A stretch of DNA of 21,342 nt from Apostichopus californicus (taxonomy: Eukaryota > Echinodermata > Holothuroidea > Aspidochirotida > Stichopodidae): contig JAIPMN010001201.1 of assembly GCA_020650975.1 (NCBI GenBank), positions 1 through 21,342 of the forward strand, given 5' to 3'. The translations under genes were made by a program, and so were the position numbers. Under the pieces are notes generated by a model that worked only from the letters and a program-made list of their open reading frames with translations, was not told where the DNA came from and did not search any database. Positions 1 through 9,366 of this stretch are shown one piece after another; within the stretch, counting starts at the first letter, position 1, and the number at the start of each line of letters is the position of its first letter.

Positions 1-604
1 CCCCCCCCCCCAAATGCCCCCCCAAATGCCACCCCCCCCCAAAACAGAGTTGGTAGAAGAAACAATGGTAACATTCATTCCCATTTTCAAATGTTATTTT
101 TTAGAGCGAAACTCTTCAAGAAATCCTGAAATTTGTAACATTACAACAACTACCAAACACAAATAATAATGGTAACACTTTTTTCCAATCACTCGGATTG
201 CTATGCTAAATTTTTGGGCCTGAGCCCAAAAATGCATTACTGTTTTCTGTTTTGTTTTTTCATAGCTCTCATCCAAGGGACATTTTCACAAATAACAAAG
301 GGGCCAACTGGAATATTTTAAACAAATACAGCACTGCTGTAAACATTGATAAAGATGCGCAGCCACATAGACTTAAATTTATAGTCTGTATACCACAAGT
401 CTTCTAACTTTTTTTCTACACAGAGGAGTCAATTTTATGATATCTTTGGGGAAAGATCTTGCTTATCCCTAGATAATACACAACACAAGTCCTTCTTATG
501 AGAATTTCTTGCATGGACACGCCACCTTAACTTAAACACCACCTAATACATTTACACTAGAATCATATGAAGAGTAATACGAAATACTGCTGACTTGAGT
601 TTAG
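1..604 (-). other. 3' UTR and downstream flank of the Flower homolog
   Basis: This stretch follows the stop codon on the minus strand. I see no AATAAA in minus orientation; a weak TATAAA variant lies at 378-383. The transcript end may therefore be outside the window. The far left edge is a C-rich low-complexity run (1-41). No other gene is supported here. Confidence 0.5.
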
Positions 605-719
605 CTATGGTGCACTCTGATTTGGCGCATATGCTGGAGGCTTCTCTTCCATCTCTGCCATGGTGACACCCTGGTTCCCCAACATGTGCTGCTGTCTCGC
701 CACTTTCACACCATCCCCT
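605..719 (-). CDS. CACFD1: Flower homolog exon 5, cytoplasmic tail and stop
   Basis: After the acceptor CACTCTCACAG, this 115-nt exon codes for the rest of codon 151, residues 152-188 and a TAG stop (complement of 605-607). The tail begins Gly-Asp-Gly-Val-Lys-Val-Ala-Arg-Gln-Gln, as in the Gly-Asp ... Ala-Arg tails of the family, and ends in a short Pro/Glu-rich stretch. A second AG two bases later would shift the frame, so the first AG was chosen. Confidence 0.85.
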
Positions 720-3700
720 CTGTGAGAGTGAAAAAACCAAGGAAATACTTGAAGCTAACAATATGTGCAACATTTACTGTTTTTTTTTATTTTTTATAAA
801 ACTGTCTGATTTTTTTTAGATATTTCATTCCTTTTAACTTCTGTAAGTCTCTCAAAGGTCTTTTTTTATTTTTTATGATGAAACCGTCAAAAAACACTTT
901 TCGAACATCTTTCTTTTCTAAACCTTGAAGTTACTTCTCATAAAGTGGACCAAATTGAAGCATTTTAACCATTTACAAATGACAGCTGATATTCTCAGTT
1001 TTCTGAGGTGCAATAGAAGAAATAGCATCTCCTTATCCCAATCCTCTATGCAAATGAGAAAGGGGTCAAAAGAATAACGGCTACTCACTTTTTGCCGATA
1101 AATACGATGCCGTAGAGAGCACCGACTCCCATTACAAGGAGAATGGCAAATATTTGTGTAACACCAATACACATAAAGAATGCTGCAACCGGAAGCCTAT
1201 CAAATGAAACAATAATAAACATCTTTTTGTTATGAAACACAGACATGAAAGAAAAGTGGCTAGTTTTCAGGGGGGGAGTGGGAGGGGAGTGAATAGGGTC
1301 ACTGTACTATATCTATGGGGAAGAGACTGAATAGGGTCACTGTATTCTATTCATTGGAGAGGGGTGGATTGAATAGGGTCACCGTATTCTATTCATTGGA
1401 GAGGGGGGATTGAATAGGGTCACCCTATTCTATCCATTGAAGAGGGGTGGATTGCATAGGGTCACTGTATTCTTTCCATGGTGAGAAAGGGGAGGGGGGG
1501 AACTTGCTAACTAAAGCCAGTCTCTTTCAAGCAAGGTACGATGGAAGTTAACAATATAACATATATTATAGGATACATAATAAACAACTTACATAATAAG
1601 ATCTATAAGCTATATATCATAACAGACATAATGCAGATTTTCACCGGGTCCAGTGCTACAGTATATGTATTTAAGGAACTAATATACAAACCCTGCAAGT
1701 TACTTAAAGAGGACCCTCAAGCCAGCAATAAGCCGGATATGCAGACTAAAGTCAGGGTGTCACAAAAGGAGCTAGTGTGAAGATGATCTTGTTCACACAA
1801 GAGCTATGTAGCTCACATCTTTGATTTTGTCAAAATAGCAAGTATGGAACAATTCTTACCCAGAATTATCTCACCCCTCTCCCCCCCCCCGCCCCTCCCT
1901 TCCTTCTTTCCTTTCACTAAAGAAATATCTTAGCCAGCGAAACGGTATATATATACTCACAATAGATACAATGCAGCTTTTATCAACGGACTGAGTGCTT
2001 GACTCCATTGTCCAAGCTTATCTGTGACTTCCCAAAACTTACAACAAATTGGTGCTTCCATCACGATGAGACCAAAGCCAAGGAACCTGTAATGAAACAC
2101 AGAAGGGATCACTTGAGAAAATGGCATCGATTGATGCTTTCTCACAACTAATGCAGGGTTTCCACTGGTCTTCATTTTGTGAGGTGGCCGCCTCTCTGTT
2201 TTTTTGCCACCGCCTCGCAAAAATATTGTAACCGACATCGCCGCCTCAGTTTCAGAGAAGGAATAAAAACCGGATTAAGATTGCAGTCCAACTTTTTTAA
2301 GACACGCCATCATCTAGAATATTGTAAAGGTGGCTGTGATCATCACTAAATTATAGCAACAAATAAAAGTTTCTTCTGACTACTTAAAATAGCACTTTTA
2401 TCTAACTTGTTGTTAGGATGATTGATAGTTAGTTAGGATGTTTAACCAAAATTTCCCTGCGACCATGACCCCAGGTGTCCACTGTGACCATCTCTCAAAC
2501 CAGAAATCTTGGGGGAAACTGTGTACTGTTTCAAATGTCAAATGAATGTAAACATATTTGTATATTTGTGTACAATATTCAACAGATTTTAAAGTAACAA
2601 CAAAACAATTGAAACAATACATATAACTGATGGTGGTTTTTTGGGGGGCAATAGATCACATTGTTAAATGCACATTAACAAGATTTATTCTTGTTATATT
2701 ATTATTTTAGGATGTTTTAAGTACACCCTTAACATTTTCTTCAAAATGAGCCCTGTTATGTGTCGCTTGACCTTTAATGATATAATAAAACCAAGGAGAT
2801 CATTTGTAAAAGTTGACTTACATCAAGTAGATGCCACTCAGTATGCACAGCCCATGAACAGAAAAGCAGGAAAATAATCCAAGAAACATTGTAACTGTCA
2901 AAAGAAAGAAATGCACGTCCAAATAAACTATTCAAAATAATGTATACATACCAATGTCATTCTTCACATACTTGCTCATGCAACTCTTAAGATAAACATT
3001 TTTCAAGACCAGGCAAATGTTTCTTAGTAAATGAAGATAACTTACAAGTGGCATTATGCGTACATAGCTTTTCTAACAATCTCACCTAGTCCACAATACT
3101 CTATATGATCTGCAGTAGCTATATTCTCAATTTGTAACACAACTGTATCTAGTCCTTAAGCACAAGATGTCACAAGGTAATGTTGTTCTTATGGGTTCAA
3201 AATACAGATACACCAAAATTACATAGTAACAAACTCTTGGCAAGCTTGGTAGGCTGGCTGTACCATAACTGCACCAAAATAATCACATACATTAATCGTT
3301 TTAAGGAATAAAGCATACAGCACTACTTTGATTCTTTGTAAAACTGAAGACAATATGAAGGCACCACAATTATTAAACATTATGAAACACTCAAATGTGA
3401 ACTTGACCAACCGATAGCGATGAGTGAACTGTGCCACTTTATTATTTCAAGGATCACAATTAAGAATAGAAACAAAAAATTAAATTGTGATGTGTATGGT
3501 GAATTATTTTTGCAAAAGTGTTGTTACTCTTATAACAACAACGATCTCTTGAAAATGAATCCTTAAAGAAGAAAATTTAACAGATCACAATCCATCGAGA
3601 AGAAAAAAACACAAGCTTTTGTTATGACCAGCTACTAAATATTAATTGGAACTGAATATTGAAGGTCACTAGGCTAGTGTCTAACGTACGTATGTGTCAC

Positions 3701-4630
3701 AATTTATTTTCTGAATCATTTGTTACTTAATGTTTGGTTACAAAAATGTTTGGTTACAAATGTTTGGTTCCAAAAAAATTGAATGATGAAAGCTGTAACT
3801 AGTATAGGCCTACAACAACAACATTATTGTCAAATTCTGAAGCGCGAAGTTACCGTAGACTAGTTACCATATAGTTACAAGTAGTTGCATTTAAACAACA
3901 CCCTGTGTTCGAACTATAGCTGCAAGAATCCTTGCAGACAATAATAAGGGCTATTAGCCAAGCAAATCACAAGAAATTTAGACACCACCATTGACTATTT
4001 TTATCATGGAAATCTCTGTAATGGAATTGTTGTTAACAATTTTTGTACTTGCGGTTAATTGTTATGATTTATTATGTTTTCAAAAAAATTCAATCATCTA
4101 CAGTGCAAATGATTGGAATTTTGGTTCTTTTAATCTTTGAGAAGAAGTTGTGGTATTTTGAAAAGAAGATAGATATTCATTAAAAAAATTGTGATGTTTT
4201 TCATAGGCCTAACTGTGAGTGTATGTACTTGGGGTTTGTTTATCCCAAAAGCAATTTGAATGCTTTGCGTCCCTGGCTAAAAGATTGCGTCCCAGATGCA
4301 GAATCCTGCGTTCGTAACAATAGTGCACACTACAGTTCTGTCCAAAATTTTTGATTTGTCGATTTCCGTAAGACTCACTAATAGTGCAAAACTAATTGCA
4401 TACTTGCAAAACTAATTGCAAAACTAATTGCAAAACAATACAAAACTAATTGCAAAACTAATTGCAAAACTAATTGCATACTTACATGCACCTGCCACCG
4501 CTCCTATGATGTGGATTGCTGTTTTGGTGAAAAATCCCATCTGTTGGGGCTGTTGAGATGGTGCCGGTGCATTGTTTGGGTCTTCTGGAAGACCTGACAA
4601 ATTTTCTTGTTTGTAGCCAAATGTAGACAT
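605..4630 (-). CDS. CACFD1: Flower family four-pass membrane protein (CACFD1-like), complete five-exon gene
   Basis: Five exons on the minus strand (4630-4486, 2894-2822, 2086-1961, 1196-1089, 719-605) join in phases 1, 2, 2, 2 to give 567 nt, or 188 residues plus a stop. All junctions are GT/AG. Residues 1-31 form a polar, Pro/Gln-rich N-terminus. Hydrophobic segments lie near residues 33-59, 62-82, 107-127 and 128-148. The cytoplasmic tail starts after GKKGD (149-153). The family signature is an acidic residue in an Glu-Ala-Pro motif (83-85) followed by Ile-Cys-Cys (86-88), and a Leu-Tyr-Gly motif before Gly-Lys-Lys. In flies and mammals, Flower proteins sit in synaptic vesicle and plasma membranes, where they are linked to calcium-dependent endocytosis and to cell competition; the Glu has been compared with the selectivity filter of calcium channels. 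Human CACFD1 is 172 residues, so this length fits. The family assignment is by recall of its motifs, and the junctions are predicted without transcripts. Confidence 0.9.
1089..1196 (-). CDS. CACFD1: Flower homolog exon 4, last membrane segments
   Basis: This 108-nt exon has an acceptor TTTGATAG and a donor GTGAGT. It codes for residues 115-150 plus two bases of 151: Leu-Pro-Val-Ala-Ala-Phe-Phe, then a hydrophobic run and Gly-Ala-Leu-Tyr-Gly-Ile-Val-Phe-Ile-Gly-Lys. The Leu-Tyr-Gly and Gly-Lys-Lys motifs at the end of the last membrane segment match the family pattern. Confidence 0.88.
1291..1490. repeat. Minisatellite of about 41 bp, five copies, in Flower intron 3
   Basis: The word GAATAGGGTCAC (last copy GCATAGGGTCAC) begins at 1291, 1329, 1371, 1412 and 1454, giving periods of 38, 42, 41 and 42 bp. 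The units continue with a variant of TGTATTCTATTCATTGGAGA and a G-rich stretch. The middle units are most alike and the outer ones more diverged. The array lies wholly in the intron between exons 4 and 3. Confidence 0.9.
1505..1960. other. Remainder of Flower intron 3
   Basis: AT-rich intronic sequence follows the minisatellite. A pyrimidine tract with a C homopolymer lies at about 1873-1913. The open frames here lack codon bias or recognisable domains, and I see no gene. Confidence 0.5.
1961..2086 (-). CDS. CACFD1: Flower homolog exon 3, with the Glu-Ala-Pro motif
   Basis: The acceptor CATTACAG precedes this 126-nt exon and a GTGAGT donor follows. It codes for residues 73-114 plus two bases of 115. 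It contains the diagnostic stretch Val-Met-Glu-Ala-Pro-Ile-Cys-Cys (81-88), which is the most conserved part of the Flower family, then a Trp-containing polar loop (Lys-Leu-Gly-Gln-Trp-Ser) and the start of the third membrane segment. Confidence 0.9.
2087..2821 (-). other. Flower intron 2
   Basis: A 735-bp intron with a GTAAGT donor and a TACAG acceptor on the minus strand. Apart from short AT-rich tracts I recognise no element in it. Confidence 0.7.
2822..2894 (-). CDS. CACFD1: Flower homolog exon 2
   Basis: This 73-nt exon lies between a TTTTGACAG acceptor and a GTAAGT donor on the minus strand. With the single base carried from exon 1 it codes for residues 49-72 plus two bases of 73 (Phe-Thr-Met-Phe-Leu-Gly-Leu-Phe ... 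Ser-Gly-Ile-Tyr-Leu). It completes the first membrane segment and starts the second. It is too short to be found as an open frame and was located by the splice phase and hydrophobic pattern. Confidence 0.85.
3731..3777. repeat. Three-copy tandem repeat, 14-16 bp unit
   Basis: The unit TGTTTGGTTACAAA starts at 3731, 3747 and 3761. The third copy has TTCC for TTAC. It lies in intron 1 of the Flower homolog. Confidence 0.8.
4386..4475. repeat. 12-bp tandem repeat next to the Flower intron 1 donor
   Basis: The unit GCAAAACTAATT occurs at 4386, 4406, 4418, 4452 and 4464, with degenerate copies at 4430-4451. An 8-bp insert GCATACTT (4398-4405) sits between the first two units. The same GCATACTT recurs at 4476-4483 and overlaps the splice donor. 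The array therefore ends only a few bases inside the intron. Confidence 0.9.
4486..4630 (-). CDS. CACFD1: Flower homolog exon 1 (start codon exon)
   Basis: The start ATG is the reverse complement of 4628-4630. The exon codes for residues 1-48 plus one base of codon 49. It ends at a consensus donor GTAAGT (complement of 4480-4485). The peptide runs from a Pro/Gln-rich head into the first membrane segment (Ile-Ile-Gly-Ala-Val-Ala-Gly-Ala). An A at -3 supports this start. The same frame stays open past the donor through a 12-bp repeat for another 20 codons, but the exon 2 continuation makes clear that the donor is real. Confidence 0.88.
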
Positions 4631-5590
4631 GATGATGGGGTGTTTATTCTCAATCTAACGTTTGTATAAAAGTCTGCACACGGTTAAATATGTCAGTGTC
4701 ACTACCTAAATTGAGTTGACCACCCCTCAGGCTGTGGTAACTGTAATGCGTGATTAACATGTAAATTTGGATATTCAAGTCTCTATTCTAAGCCCTATGA
4801 CTAGTATGAGATCACAGTTAGCAATAGTTAGTGGGCTTGTCCGACTAGGCCTAGGCTAAGTCAGTAAGTGTTATAAGAACTATTCTTTTGCTTTGGAATG
4901 TTACGTCTTTATCAATTGCTATTCCTGGCGATATAGGCAAGAATTCTGATGACAATTTCGAAACAAATGACGTTGCGTTGTTGTGGTTGTCTACTCTCAC
5001 TTCAGGATTTCCTTTCTCACGCTGACAGTTTGAGAATCAATTACTAATGTGAATCCAATAAATAGCGGTGTAGTAGTACGTAGTAGTTAAATTCGTGATA
5101 CTGGTACATTAGTACTAATACCTAATACCGCCTTACTGTGTTCCGATTGGGTCAATGTGTGCGACACTGTCATACTGATTCTTCCACTATGCTTGTAATA
5201 CGTGGCACACAAAATCATGAACTGTCGTACATAAAAAGAAATGTCCGTATTCCAAGGCAATCATAATTGTATTCACAGAGTTAAGAATTTACTTATTACT
5301 TTTAAATTATAATAAAAATATTAATATTAACAATCATAATGAATCGTAGTGAAACGTCACATACAAAGTCGAAAAAGACGTAAAAAGTAAACAGTAAAAG
5401 TGGAAGATTAGGACCAACTATGCCCATATTGTCATAGGACATCATCAGATCATGAGTAAACCGGTCTAAATAAAAGCGTGAGGCCAGCTGGGTGCCAACC
5501 ACAGAAATTTGGTGCCAACTTTGTGGATGCATACCGTACGGTACATATGTGACAGCAATTACACAAGACTAGGATACAATCCTTAGTTGG
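4631..5590. other. Upstream flank of the Flower homolog, no gene seen
   Basis: This holds the presumed promoter and 5' UTR of the minus-strand Flower gene. I see no minus-strand TATA box close to the ATG; the TATAAAAG-like word near 4660 is on the plus strand. The open frames here are AT-rich and have no family features. Confidence 0.4.
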
Positions 5591-5599
5591 ATAACGAGG

Positions 5600-5728
5600 T
5601 TTCAGTTTCAGTTTATTTTCTCTATGTATCCTCCAAGGAAGGTATAACATACAAAAATACAAAAACAAATAGAGATAACACATAACATACTTCAGATAGA
5701 GGTTAAAGGTCTGCTTTGTAGACCCCAA
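5600..5728 (-). mobile_element. Probable 3' end of a LINE or SINE
   Basis: Read on the minus strand, the stretch ends in AATAAA followed by the short tandem CTGAAACTGAAAC (about 5600-5620). This is the usual look of CR1/L2-type retroposon tails. A small hairpin GGTCT ... AGACC lies just inside (5709-5725). No reverse transcriptase part is attached, so this is a 5'-truncated copy or a SINE. Assignment is by structure only. Confidence 0.45.
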
Positions 5729-6005
5729 CTATAGCACGCTATCATGGAAAAGGTTCTTCAGATTACGTGAAGAACCTGCCTTGGTCGTAACATGTCCTCT
5801 TTTTACCAATTAGACTGCAACGCCTGCCACATATTTTCCCTTGTATTAGGAGCTTGTGTGAACGCTGTATGATTACCTACCGTGTAGAAATGACGGTGTT
5901 AAGAAGCTATGCATGCTAACTGTGGAACCTGATGTTAAGTTACGACCGTGGCAGGTCGATTACGTAATCACAAAACTTTCCTAGCTATAGCGTGCTATAA
6001 TTGGA
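5727..6005. mobile_element. Small inverted-repeat element, about 278 bp
   Basis: The sequence CCAACTATAGCACGCTAT at 5727 recurs in reverse complement as ATAGCGTGCTATAATTGG, ending at about 6004, with one mismatch over 18 bp. The spacing and near-perfect ends fit a small non-autonomous DNA element. I could not define a clear target duplication. Just inside the left end is a perfect 10-bp hairpin, AGGTTCTTCA with TGAAGAACCT, at about 5750-5776. Superfamily unknown. Confidence 0.5.
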
Positions 6006-6027
6006 GCCAATAAAGCAAATCTTTAAG

Positions 6028-6248
6028 TATCTAGACCTGAGATGTCCACGCTGTTATGTACACTGTGTTGTGGGTATTGACAGTGGCTGTATGTATTGAC
6101 TGTACAATAATGTCTAATTACCGACGGTAGCAAGCTGTGTTTGTATTTTCTGGGATCGATGGTGGTGATTAACACTTCTGTTACACCTCATTCGAAACTA
6201 GGTCAGATTACCGGCATGAGACGTTGAGCGAGTCTTCACACCCTTTAA
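6028..6248 (-). mobile_element. TTAA-flanked miniature element, truncated copy
   Basis: The outer end, read on the minus strand, starts TTAAAGGGTGTGAAGACTCG (complement of 6229-6248). It runs through the same internal sequence as the copies at 6323 and 9532, including the words GACCTAGTTTCGAATGAGG and ACATCTCAGGTCTAGAT. Similarity stops near 6028, so the inner third of the element is missing. It lies opposite in orientation to the copy at 6323, making a large inverted repeat. Confidence 0.8.
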
Positions 6249-6322
6249 AGGTTTTGATTTGGCAATAATATATTCCTCTTATAATTTCGCGTTCATGATT
6301 TTGTTTTGATCTGGTAGTGAGT

Positions 6323-6685
6323 TTAAAGGCATTGAAGACTCGAGCACAAAGAAACGTCTAATGCCGGTAATCTGACCTAGTTTCGAATGAGGTGTAACAG
6401 AAATGTTAGACACCACCATCGATCCCAGAAAATACACACACAGCTTGCTACCGTCGGTAATTAGACACTAGTGCACAGTCAATACATACGGTCAATACCC
6501 ACAACACAGTGTACATAGCAGCGATGGACATCTCAGGTCTAGATAGAAGATAACAAGGTATCACGTTTCATTACTGTCTGCATTTTGTAGCGACATGAAA
6601 AAAACTTCACTTGCAAGTCACCGACAGTTAACTTTTTTTTCAGACGGCGGCACTCGGTTTGGGGCGAGTCTTCAAAATTTTTTAA
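6323..6685 (+). mobile_element. TTAA-flanked miniature element, full-length copy
   Basis: TTAA lies at 6323-6326 and at 6682-6685. Just inside, the two ends are inverted relatives: AGGCATTGAAGACTCG on the left and CGAGTCTTCAA on the right, sharing TTGAAGACTCG. The 363 bp between carry no open frame of note. A second copy lies at 9532-9864 and an inverted partial copy at 6028-6248. TTAA is the target of piggyBac-type transposases, but the inner ends do not look like classical piggyBac ends, so the superfamily is left open. Confidence 0.8.
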
Positions 6686-8195
6686 GGTAAATTCGATTTT
6701 GCGTTTTGTGTTTTGCGGTATTGGCCGCCCACGGTATCACAGCATTTATCCACAATGAGACATACGAAATAGAAAACAATCAAGGAATACAAAATTCAAT
6801 AACGCCCTCTATACTTCCAAGTCCAAATGTAAATGCATATTTTTTTTCTTCAAAAATGCCCTTACAATCTGTACACATTGACAAAATTTGATTGCGTTAG
6901 TGCTAAATATGGATATGAATGAGGGCAATTGTAACACTGCTAACAAAATATTTACCTGTCGATGACAACTGACAAGCAAAACCCATGATCAAACCGCAGG
7001 GTAAGCCTTTGCTAATACTAGGCTACTTTCTGTTTCGTGGAACAGGTGACAATGTAATTTGTTGTGAATATGATTATGAGTCGGCTGGAGTACGTTGGAT
7101 GGTAGAAAAACGTTGATGTCTTATTCAACATAGAACGCTCTGAGATATAGTCTGGTTTTGAGTTTGCCCAAGTTTCTTAAGTAACACTTATAGTGATCTC
7201 TTGAAATTGAGAGCGAACTTTGAGGTTTGAGACTAGCCTACATTATTTACACATATGCAGACTAGGCCTAACGTCAGACTTAAACTTAAAGCAAGCCCTA
7301 AATTTATTTCTAACTTTAGACCTGGGCTGAAAGTTAGGCTCAACGTTAGATCTACTGTAGCCCACAGGCGTTCCCGATGAGACCGCCAACATAGTCCTTA
7401 ATAAACATGTGTCAGTAGCATTGGCACAGCACAACTTTGATTTATGTATAGGCTGCAGGAAGAGTGTTGACTGTGCCACACTTTTTTGAGAGCTCTTCCC
7501 ATTCTCTTATCATTAGGCATAACCCAGGCCTCTATAAAATGGATGGAGATTGGAGAAGGGAATATTCTTTGTGTTGTGGCTGTTGCTTAATTGCAGAACA
7601 CCCCGCAACTCTTGAATCTCATAGATTATGACCAGAAGTTCGAAATTGATATACAAGGCTGTAGTAAACAATGTATTAAACTATTACACTTCCAGTTCTT
7701 AGAAAGCCGGAAGTACAGTTTGTGAGTTGCAGGGTATTCTGCAATTGCTCCATGGCTATTTGACTGCAGACAGCTGGATAAATATCAATATACATTTGTT
7801 CTAATTTCTATTCTTCTGGTATCTGGTAATAACATTAACAATTAAGTAGTCTTTACAAAAGTTCAGGAATATTCAATCCACATTAGAAAATTTGCCAAAT
7901 CGGCATGTCCAGAGATTAAGATCAAGCTTTTGAACACATCAATTAAATCAGTGCCATTGTAGAGAGGTGGGAGGACAAGCACGGCAATGATAAGTACATA
8001 GTTTGAAGGGCTGTGCCCTACTGACTATTCTGTTCATCATTACTGCAGTGCAATTTCAGGCTACATAGTATTGCATATCATATAATACAATGGCATGCAT
8101 AGCATACAATATAATAAAATATAATATAATACATTACAAGGCAATACAATACCACTACTCCACATTAGAGGCAAATAGAATTCCTAACCCAACAC
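6686..8195. other. Intergenic stretch, no gene seen
   Basis: AT-rich sequence with short repeated words such as TAGGCCTAACGTCAG and GTTAGGCTCAACGTTAG around 7262-7352. An AT-rich low-complexity run of ATACA/ATATA words covers about 8065-8150. The open frames have no recognisable domain. Confidence 0.4.
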
Positions 8196-8275
8196 CATGA
8201 TGAGAATTGACTTTCCTATGTTAGGTACCATTTGTACATGTACCACCTAACTTAGGAAAGTCAATTCTCATCATG
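8196..8275. repeat. Long hairpin, 31-bp arms with one mismatch
   Basis: The left arm 8196-8226 and the right arm 8245-8275 are reverse complements except at one position (T in the left arm where pairing asks for A). The 18-base loop contains further self-complementary words (GTAC and ACATGT). This could be a small palindromic transposon remnant or a transcribed hairpin RNA. Confidence 0.85.
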
Positions 8276-9234
8276 TGTAGCATTATGTTTCCCTTCTGGG
8301 GAATTCATGATACACACTGGTCTGATGAAGATCACACAGTCACAGTCTCGATGCAAGGGGACTGGGGTTGACAGCCGATCAGTCGGTTTGTTGTTTGGTT
8401 TTTCGTGCTGAGGTTCTTTCCTGGGTGACTTTTTTTGAAAAGCATTTCTACATACCATACCTCTCTTAGGCTCTCACAACTATCATTCAACTTCAATATG
8501 TGTTAAGTCTACATGTTTTAACTAATAAGGATAACAGATTCACAATTCTATTTGTAATATATCAATCCGTATGTATAGTCCCAGAAGATGCAGCTCTCAA
8601 CATGGGATTCCTTTCATACAAGTAGAGTGTACAGCCCTTGTTTGTCTGATTGCCATATGTGAACATTCATGACATGTTTCTCTGTTTCAGCCAGCACTGC
8701 AGGGCCAGTAGTAATGGCCTATTCCTTGTTGATTAACTTTCAAACAGTATCATGTAATGTGGGTAGCAGATGACACATTTCTTACCATGTAGAGCTACCT
8801 ATCATTGCATGAAGTAAAGGGAATAATTTCTTCTCTATTCCACAGGGAAATATATGTTCAAGATATTGCCTCTAGGCACAGTCGATCTACAGCTGTTGGT
8901 TTTAATTGATTTGTACAAATATCAGAAACTCCTCTGGTGTGAAATAATACAGAAGATTAGTTAACCCACACTAGTAGAGTAACATCTTTGATAGATGTAT
9001 TCACCTCGTTGTTTCAATTACAAGACATATCGTTACTAATTGAGAAATTCAAATTGCATCGACAACTGAACTGAAAGAATGGGTGTATCCTCCGATAAAT
9101 GTTTTGCTTAAAAGTCCAAATAAATCTGATCTTATTCTAACATTTCTTTAAAAGGACAGTGCTTGGTTCCTGTATGGTTCACCTTTAACCAATTAAAATT
9201 TCTCCTTGCTACTAGATTAATCTTCAAAAACAAG
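8276..9234. other. Upstream flank of ACBD6
   Basis: This holds the presumed promoter and 5' UTR of ACBD6. No TATA box or CpG-rich core is obvious. A pyrimidine run followed by CTAG at 9212-9215 could be a splice acceptor, so an upstream non-coding or coding exon is possible. Confidence 0.4.
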
Positions 9235-9366
9235 ATGGAAGAATATTTTGAGGAAGAGGAATCGGAGCTAGAAGAGTCATTTAACAAAGCTGCTGAGCAT
9301 CTGAAATCTCTGGTTGATCAACTACCTAAAGAAAATCTTTTGTTTTTCTATGCACATTTCAAGCAG
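9235..9366 (+). CDS. ACBD6: ACBD6 exon 1
   Basis: It codes for residues 1-44, an acidic head (Met-Glu-Glu-Tyr-Phe-Glu-Glu-Glu) and then the first helix and second-helix start of the acyl-CoA-binding domain, ending in Tyr-Ala-His-Phe-Lys-Gln at a GTGAGT donor in phase 0. AAG before the ATG and G after it suit initiation. The frame is open upstream to an ATG at 9163, but that extension is hydrophobic and unlike the family, so the internal start is preferred. Confidence 0.85.

Larger units (their letters stand above)
2895..4485 (-). other. Flower intron 1
   Basis: A 1591-bp intron. It carries a three-copy short tandem repeat at 3731-3777 and a 12-bp repeat array at 4386-4475 beside the donor. 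The rest is AT-rich and without a recognised gene or RNA. Confidence 0.75.

Noticed and set aside
4386..4475. CRISPR-like array
   Set aside because: The 12-bp units are contiguous, without spacers, in a eukaryotic intron. It is an ordinary tandem repeat.
4655..4672. TATAAAAG-like word near the Flower start
   Set aside because: It is on the plus strand, the wrong orientation for the minus-strand Flower gene, and no plus-strand gene begins nearby.
8312..8345. CTGATGA word as a possible hammerhead ribozyme
   Set aside because: It has no matching GAAA after a stem, so the core is not complete.
4631..9234. Shared bidirectional promoter for Flower and ACBD6
   Set aside because: The start codons are 4.6 kb apart with several mobile elements between them, too far for a typical shared core promoter.
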